From Flavobacterium sp. IB48 (GTDB lineage: Bacteria; Bacteroidota; Bacteroidia; Flavobacteriales; Flavobacteriaceae), in NCBI RefSeq assembly GCF_016405855.1, contig NZ_JAEFCA010000004.1, positions 96,075 through 160,074 on the forward strand: a stretch of DNA of 64,000 nucleotides, read 5' to 3'. Made by a program: the position numbers and the translations under genes. Position 1 is the stretch's first letter. Each line of letters begins with the position of its first letter. Shown piece by piece: positions 59,098 through 64,000 of the stretch. The notes beneath the pieces were generated by a model, which saw only the letters and a list, made by a program, of their open reading frames with translations, was not told the origin of the DNA and made no database searches.

Positions 59098-60129
59098 TTA
59101 AAATTGAGAATTAAAATCATTTAAAACGCGAACCAATTTATCTAAATCTTCTTTTGTATGATTTGCTGTTATAACAATTCGATTCAATGGTTCGGCCTCT
59201 TTGGTGTATTTAAAGCTAGCAATAATTATATTTTCTTCTTTTAATTTAAGAACTAATTCTTTTGGCAATAAATAAATTAAAGGATAATTTTTGTCGAACT
59301 TAACGTTTTTATTTTTAATTAAAATTGAATCGATATAGATTAAATTGTCTAACAATTTTTGATGCTGTATTTTATAAATTTCCGAAGCATCAGATAGTGT
59401 TTGCGCAAAAGCAGGATTCATTCCGGCAGCGCTTGTAAAAGTTTCGATTTCTTTTATTTCTTTGATGAAATTAGAATCTGAAGCAATTACACCACCTGTT
59501 AATCCGAAAGCTTTTCCTAGAGACGAAACCAAGATTTTTCTTTTAATCGGAAAATCAATTGAAGAATAAATTCCAGAGCCATTTTTGCCAATAATTCCCA
59601 ACGAATGAGATTCATCAATAACCAATGTAATTTCCTTTTGATTTGAAATCTCATTTAAGAAAGATAAATCAATTGGTCTGGTTTGAAATGACGGAACTCC
59701 ATCTGTTAAAATCGTTATTTTTTCTGATTTGGAATCTAATAAATTAGCATTCAATTTTTCATTTATAAAAACAGGAAGACTGTTTTCAATCTGAATAGCC
59801 GAATGAATTTCATTTAAATGAAAACAATCCATTTGCTTTTTCAGTTTCTCTAAAACCAGTTTTCCGGCCAGCATTCCCGAAGAAACTGTAACAGTGCTTT
59901 CTGAGCCAATGTGAGATGCTAAAAACCTTTCGCCCGCATCATAAGCGGTTAATTGAATATTTGCGGTTCTAGAACTTCCATAAGTTGTTCCCCATTTTAA
60001 GATGTTTTGAACGACTAAATCTTGAAATTTTTGGTTTGTCGGAAGCCCTAAATAAGCTGTTCCTCCAAAATACAAATATTGCTTTTGGTCAATTTCAATG
60101 ATTCTATCTGGAAATTTTTCGACTATCAT
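59098..60129 (-). CDS. BioF-like (alpha-oxoamine synthase family) PLP enzyme
   Basis: The protein is 343 aa, fold-type I. It has YLYFGGTAYLGLPTN near the N-terminus (the NYLGL motif of the family), GTTYGSSRTANIQ, ESTVTVSSGMLAG, the PLP-contact VIDESHSLGIIGKNG, and the PLP lysine in VSSLGKAFGLTGG (about 205). Relatives condense an acyl-CoA with an amino acid (8-amino-7-oxononanoate or 2-amino-3-ketobutyrate synthase). It is shorter than BioF (about 385 aa) and no other biotin gene is adjacent, so the substrate may differ. It starts one base after the dipeptide epimerase stop: the two are clearly coupled. Confidence 0.85.
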   Translation of the reverse strand: MIVEKFPDRIIEIDQKQYLYFGGTAYLGLPTNQKFQDLVVQNILKWGTTYGSSRTANIQLTAYDAGERFLASHIGSESTVTVSSGMLAGKLVLEKLKKQMDCFHLNEIHSAIQIENSLPVFINEKLNANLLDSKSEKITILTDGVPSFQTRPIDLSFLNEISNQKEITLVIDESHSLGIIGKNGSGIYSSIDFPIKRKILVSSLGKAFGLTGGVIASDSNFIKEIKEIETFTSAAGMNPAFAQTLSDASEIYKIQHQKLLDNLIYIDSILIKNKNVKFDKNYPLIYLLPKELVLKLKEENIIIASFKYTKEAEPLNRIVITANHTKEDLDKLVRVLNDFNSQF

Positions 60130-60130
60130 T

Positions 60131-61141
60131 TTACAGTAATGTTACTCCCGTTCCGTTAAGATTGGAGTAATTGATAATTCCATTTTCAATTGTTACGCCA
60201 GTTGCAATATCCTCAGCCAAAAGCAATGCGCCATCCATATCCACATAATCCAATTGCGGTAGCAAATGTGCAATTGCAGAAATCCCGACAGTAGATTCGG
60301 TCATGCAGCCAACCATAGTTCTTAAGCCTAATTTTTTAGCTTCTTCAATCATACGTTTTCCAGGAGTTAAACCGCCACATTTTACCAGTTTTACATTCAC
60401 TCCATGAAAATGATTGAAACATTTTGCTACATCTTCTTCAATAATACAGCTTTCGTCAGCAATTACAGGAAGAACAGAATGTTTAAATACTTCTTTATGT
60501 CCTTCCCAATTATCAGCTTTCATGGGCTGTTCTAAGAATTCAACGCCTAATTTTTTTAATTCAACAGCATTATTTATCGTTTCTTCAACTGTCCATCCGC
60601 AGTTGGCATCAATTCTAAAAATAGCGTTTGTGTGTTTTCTAAGTTCTTTTACAATCGCAATATCTTCCTTTGTGCCTAGTTTAATTTTATAAATTGGCCA
60701 AGGCAGTTCTTGCATTTTAAAAACCATTTTTTCAATTGTGTCAATTCCGATCGTGTAATCGGTTAACGGATTATGATCGGTTTTGTAGTTCCATAACTCG
60801 TATAATTTTTTGCCTTTTTTACGAGCATACAAATCATTATACGCCAAATCTAAAGCGCATAAGGCAAACATATCGTCTTTTAAATACGGATGAATTTTTG
60901 ACCAAAATGCCTCTGGAGTTTCGTTTTCGGTATTTTCAATAATCGCTCTTATTTTTTCCAAATCGGAAATCATCATCGGAACCGTAATATGATAATACGG
61001 ATTTGAGGTAGCTTCTCCAAAACCAGAAAAACCATCGCTTTGCAATTCTACAATTAATGATGGCTGTACGTCAATAGATTCTCTCGAAATAGTGAAAGTG
61101 TGCTTTAGTTTGAGATTGTATTCTCTTAAAATAAGTTTCAT
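60131..61141 (-). CDS. Dipeptide epimerase (enolase superfamily, Ala-Glu type)
   Basis: The protein is 336 aa. The enolase-superfamily N-cap (1-120: LILREYNLKLKHTFTISRES, GFGEATSNPYYH) is followed by the barrel with acid/base lysines in YKIKLGT (KxK, about 153-155) and VKLVKCGG (about 255-260), and metal ligands in FRIDANCGW, EFLEQPM and VIADESC. This motif set identifies dipeptide epimerases, which interconvert L-Ala-D-Glu and L-Ala-L-Glu in murein peptide recycling. Bacteroidota members can act on other dipeptides, so specificity remains open. It is the middle gene of a likely operon with an esterase before and the PLP gene after. Confidence 0.92.
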   Translation of the reverse strand: MKLILREYNLKLKHTFTISRESIDVQPSLIVELQSDGFSGFGEATSNPYYHITVPMMISDLEKIRAIIENTENETPEAFWSKIHPYLKDDMFALCALDLAYNDLYARKKGKKLYELWNYKTDHNPLTDYTIGIDTIEKMVFKMQELPWPIYKIKLGTKEDIAIVKELRKHTNAIFRIDANCGWTVEETINNAVELKKLGVEFLEQPMKADNWEGHKEVFKHSVLPVIADESCIIEEDVAKCFNHFHGVNVKLVKCGGLTPGKRMIEEAKKLGLRTMVGCMTESTVGISAIAHLLPQLDYVDMDGALLLAEDIATGVTIENGIINYSNLNGTGVTLL

Positions 61142-61168
61142 TTTATAGGAGTATTTTTTTATTTTTAT

Positions 61169-61966
61169 TTAATAGCCCAGCCAAAGTAGCGCTTCAACAA
61201 AATGATCTCGCCACAGTTTTTCGTTATGTTCTCCGCCTTTTACAATTTTAGTTTTATCAAGATGAAGACAATAACAGCGTTTAGAATCTAGTAAACGTTT
61301 CATTTTAGTTAAATCTTTTACCATATCGTCACTTTCTTTATCTCCGCACAAAAAATAGATTTTAGTCTTAATTTTGGACTGTTTTTCTGTAAAAGCATAA
61401 ATATCGTTAGAAAACCAAAATGAGGGAGAAAAAACGCCTGCTTTGCCAAAAACATCAGGATATTTTAAAGCGCCATAATACGAAACCAATCCGCCAAGTG
61501 AACTTCCAAAAAGAATTGTGTTTTTAGCTTTTGTTTTGGTTCTGTAATTTTTGTCGATATGTGGTTTTAATGTCTTTACAATAAAATCTAAATAATTATC
61601 GGCATTTCCTCCGCCATATTTTTCGTTTTTGAACGGAGTAAGTTCGTCGATTCGTTTTTCGTTTCCATGCTCAATCGCTACTACAATTACAGGAGCTTTT
61701 AAACTGTCTAACTTTTCATCTATATTCCATTCTCCCGCAAAAGAAGTTTTGGCATCAAACAGATTCTGAGCATCGTGCATGTAAATAACACTGTATTTTT
61801 TTTGAATGTCTTTGGAGTAATTTTCAGGAAGATAAATCCAGATCTTCTTTGTGGTATTCAGTTGAGGAGCTTCAATTGTAAAAGTAGAAATATTTTTTGA
61901 AACGGTGCTTTGAGCTTTTCCAATAAAAGTAAATAGAAGTAAAACTGCCAAGAAAATCCTCTTCAT
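61169..61966 (-). CDS. Exported alpha/beta-hydrolase, esterase D-like
   Basis: The protein is 265 aa. A signal peptide (residues 1-18, ending IGKAQ) precedes the esterase fold: KKIWIYLPENYSKD, YSVIYMHDAQNLFD, then the nucleophile elbow LFGSSLGGLVSYYG (Ser about 155). The acid region GDKESDD and the histidine in GGEHNEKLWRDHF complete the triad. It is homologous to the gene at 34713-35582. It lies 27 bases upstream of the epimerase in the same direction, so it is the likely first gene of the operon. The substrate is unknown. Confidence 0.88.
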   Translation of the reverse strand: MKRIFLAVLLLFTFIGKAQSTVSKNISTFTIEAPQLNTTKKIWIYLPENYSKDIQKKYSVIYMHDAQNLFDAKTSFAGEWNIDEKLDSLKAPVIVVAIEHGNEKRIDELTPFKNEKYGGGNADNYLDFIVKTLKPHIDKNYRTKTKAKNTILFGSSLGGLVSYYGALKYPDVFGKAGVFSPSFWFSNDIYAFTEKQSKIKTKIYFLCGDKESDDMVKDLTKMKRLLDSKRCYCLHLDKTKIVKGGEHNEKLWRDHFVEALLWLGY

Positions 61967-62023
61967 TATCTGTGTTTTGTATTTTTATTTAAAAGCAATA
62001 TTTTAGCTAAAAATAAGAAATTG

Positions 62024-62425
62024 ATGAATACAGAAGCAGAAAAAAGAAGTTTACTTTTAGAAATGATTATGTTCGCCACTGTAGACGGACATTTACACAA
62101 ACGTGAGCTTGAATTTTTAAGACTTGTAGCTTTCGAATTGAGTATTAGTGAAGAAGAATTTCAAGATTTATTTCATCAAGAACACAAAACTATTCCGATA
62201 AAATCTGAATTACAACGTATTAATCAGTTTTACAGATTGGCTTTATTAATGCATATTGACGGCGTTTTGCACGAAAAAGAATTTAAAGCTATTCAGCAGA
62301 TTGCATTAGAAATGGGTTTAAATCTTTCAGCAGTAAAACGTGTTTTGGAAATGATGAAAAAATCTCCCAATACAGTAATTAATCCAATTGTATTGTTGGA
62401 GATTTTTCAGGAACAGCATAATTAA
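62024..62425 (+). CDS. TerB-like protein
   Basis: The protein is 133 aa from the ATG at 62024; the frame opens one codon earlier with TTG. It has the TerB/DjlA-type helical layout with two similar halves: MIMFATVDGHLHKRELEFLR (about 13-32) and LALLMHIDGVLHEKEFKAIQ (about 68-87), each with a D-G-x-L-H loop followed by a helix. Such domains are found in tellurite-resistance and stress proteins; the DGxLH loop could bind metal. It is convergent with uvrB and their stops overlap by four bases, so database entries naming it after UvrB are likely errors of context. Confidence 0.8.
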   Translation: MNTEAEKRSLLLEMIMFATVDGHLHKRELEFLRLVAFELSISEEEFQDLFHQEHKTIPIKSELQRINQFYRLALLMHIDGVLHEKEFKAIQQIALEMGLNLSAVKRVLEMMKKSPNTVINPIVLLEIFQEQHN

Positions 62426-64000
62426 GGCAGCTGTTCCTGTAGTTTTTTAATTTCGTCACGAAGTTTAGCTGCTTGCAAGAAATCTAATTCTTTTGCAGCT
62501 TTCTCCATTGTTTTACGTTTTTCGCGAATCATTTTCTCTAATTCAGCTTTAGATAAATAAGCTGTTTCTGGCTCAGCAGCCACAGGGATCGGATGTCCTA
62601 ATTCATATTCAACCAATGGATTTTTGGTAAACGCACTTTCGATTTTTTTATTTAAGGCTTGAGGAGTTATATTATTTTCTACATTGAAATTAATCTGTTT
62701 GGTTCTCCTATAATTGGTTTCATCAATTGTTCGCTGCATACTTGCCGTAATTTTATCGGCATACATAATCGCTTTACCATTTAAGTTTCTCGCCGCACGA
62801 CCAATAGTTTGTGTTAAAGATCTATGGTTACGCAAGAAACCTTCTTTGTCGGCATCTAAAATCGCTACAAGAGAAACCTCTGGTAAATCTAAACCTTCAC
62901 GAAGTAAGTTTACACCAATTAAAACATCAAAAATACCTTTTCGTAAATCTTGCATAATTTCGATACGCTCTAAAGTATCTACCTCAGAATGTATATAACG
63001 GCATCGAATGTTTACTTTTGTTAAGTATTTGGCCAATTCTTCGGCCATTCTTTTAGTTAAAGTCGTAACGAGAACCCTTTCGTCCAATTCGCAACGAATC
63101 TGAATTTCTTCAATCAAATCATCAATCTGATTTAAACTTGGGCGAACTTCAATTTCAGGATCTAATAATCCAGTCGGACGAATAATCTGCTCGACATAAA
63201 TACCATCCGATTTTTGCAATTCATAATCAGCTGGAGTTGCAGAAACGTAAATTACTTGATTTTGCAACGCTTCAAATTCTTCAAATTTCAAAGGACGGTT
63301 GTCCATTGCAGCAGGCAAACGGAAACCGTATTCTACCAAGTTTTCTTTTCGGCTTCGGTCACCACCATACATGGCATGAACTTGCGAAACGGTTACGTGA
63401 CTTTCGTCAACAACCATTAAATAATCGCTTGGAAAATAATCTAATAGACAGAAAGGTCTTGTTCCAGCTTCACGTCCGTCAAGGTAGCGAGAGTAATTTT
63501 CAATTCCAGAACAATAACCCAATTCGCGAATCATTTCTAAATCGAAATTGGTTCTCTCTTCCAAACGTTTCGCTTCAAGATGTTTTCCAATTTCTTTAAA
63601 ATAATCAACTTGTTTCACTAAATCCTGCTGAATCTGCCAAATAGCGCCTTGCAAAACTTCTGGAGAAGTCACAAACATGTTAGCAGGATAAATGGTTAAG
63701 CGTTGGAATTTCTCTATTACCTGAGAAGTAGTAGCATCAAATGATTCTATTTCTTCAATTTCATCTCCAAAGAAATGAATTCTGTATGCATCGTCAGCAT
63801 AACTCGGATAAACTTCGACAGTATCTCCTTTAATTCTGAAAGTTCCTGGATTAAAATCGGCTTCAGTTCTGGCGTATAAACTCTGAACTAAACTATGCAA
63901 TAATTTAGTTCTCGAAATAACCTGATCTCTTTTAATTTCAATTACGTTTTTCTGAAATTCGACAGGATTTCCAATACCATAAAGGCAAGAAACCGATGCC
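62422..64000 (-). CDS. uvrB: Excinuclease ABC subunit B (partial, runs off the window)
   Basis: The visible C-terminal part is about 525 residues; the frame is open to position 64000, and the N-terminus with Walker A lies beyond it. UvrB is the damage-verification helicase of nucleotide excision repair. At the edge, SVSCLYGIGNP is the family block; further motifs are the FRIKGDTVEVYP domain-2 region, VVDESHVT (DESH, motif II position), FRLPAAMDNRPL, VSATPADYEL (motif III), NLLREGLDLPEVSLVAILD (motif V) and QTIGRAARN (motif VI). The C-terminal UVR motif KTMEKAAKELDFLQAAKLRD binds UvrC. The stop overlaps the TerB-like gene by four bases. Confidence 0.97.
   Translation of the reverse strand, partial: ASVSCLYGIGNPVEFQKNVIEIKRDQVISRTKLLHSLVQSLYARTEADFNPGTFRIKGDTVEVYPSYADDAYRIHFFGDEIEEIESFDATTSQVIEKFQRLTIYPANMFVTSPEVLQGAIWQIQQDLVKQVDYFKEIGKHLEAKRLEERTNFDLEMIRELGYCSGIENYSRYLDGREAGTRPFCLLDYFPSDYLMVVDESHVTVSQVHAMYGGDRSRKENLVEYGFRLPAAMDNRPLKFEEFEALQNQVIYVSATPADYELQKSDGIYVEQIIRPTGLLDPEIEVRPSLNQIDDLIEEIQIRCELDERVLVTTLTKRMAEELAKYLTKVNIRCRYIHSEVDTLERIEIMQDLRKGIFDVLIGVNLLREGLDLPEVSLVAILDADKEGFLRNHRSLTQTIGRAARNLNGKAIMYADKITASMQRTIDETNYRRTKQINFNVENNITPQALNKKIESAFTKNPLVEYELGHPIPVAAEPETAYLSKAELEKMIREKRKTMEKAAKELDFLQAAKLRDEIKKLQEQLP

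Noticed and set aside
159..61141. Murein-recycling gene cluster
   Set aside because: anmK and the dipeptide epimerase are nearly 60 kb apart with unrelated genes between them, so this is not a cluster.
1..64000. rRNA, tRNA, insertion sequences or prophage
   Set aside because: No tRNA-like cloverleaf, rRNA segment, transposase, integrase or phage structural gene was recognised in the window.

Overview
The window looks like chromosomal DNA of a Flavobacterium or a close relative in the Bacteroidota. The DNA is AT-rich. Several promoters match the Bacteroidota pattern TTG(N17-23)TAnnTTTG. One secreted enzyme carries a type IX secretion (T9SS) sorting tail, and intergenic gaps hold many palindromic repeats. 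No rRNA, tRNA, CRISPR array, transposase or prophage is visible.

Layout. 0-5.3 kb: anmK, then a three-gene minus-strand operon that reads as a toxin-antitoxin-chaperone (TAC) module (RelE/HigB-like toxin, XRE antitoxin, SecB-like chaperone), two small unknown genes, and an MscS channel. 5.4-13.4 kb: a large FAD/Fe-S oxidoreductase, a Tat-exported Gfo/Idh/MocA protein, an APC permease and a DUF695-type protein. 13.4-17.3 kb: a secreted multidomain GH57 protein with starch-binding-like and chitobiase-C-like modules. 17.6-21.3 kb: a PLP sulfur-amino-acid lyase divergent from an Lrp/AsnC regulator, then lpdA. 21.3-28.6 kb: small envelope proteins, pabB, tilS, dsbD and a small membrane protein. 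28.7-37 kb: amt, another Gfo/Idh/MocA enzyme, comM, an esterase, and an ArsR plus two SRPBCC proteins operon with a visible operator pair. 37-44.7 kb: a one-directional run of small lipoproteins, secreted and membrane proteins of unknown function. 44.8-45.5 kb: a GIY-YIG nuclease gene bracketed by inverted copies of a dispersed repeat. 45.6-55 kb: lysA, gltBD and sucC. 55.2-64 kb: a DUF5694 protein, a LytS/LytTR two-component pair, an operon with a dipeptide epimerase and an alpha-oxoamine-synthase-like enzyme, a TerB-like gene, and uvrB, which runs off the window edge.

Most genes are housekeeping. Nitrogen and amino-acid metabolism is well represented: amt, gltBD, lysA, the PLP lyase and pabB. 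anmK and the dipeptide epimerase both fit cell-wall recycling but lie about 60 kb apart.

The two most interesting systems are the TAC operon (1.6-3.1 kb), where a SecB-like chaperone probably controls a toxin, and the GIY-YIG repeat cassette (44.8-45.5 kb). The cassette looks like an expanded version of the compact 98-99 bp hairpins at 4.1 and 19.6 kb. Other intergenic gaps hold nested palindromes from several further repeat families.
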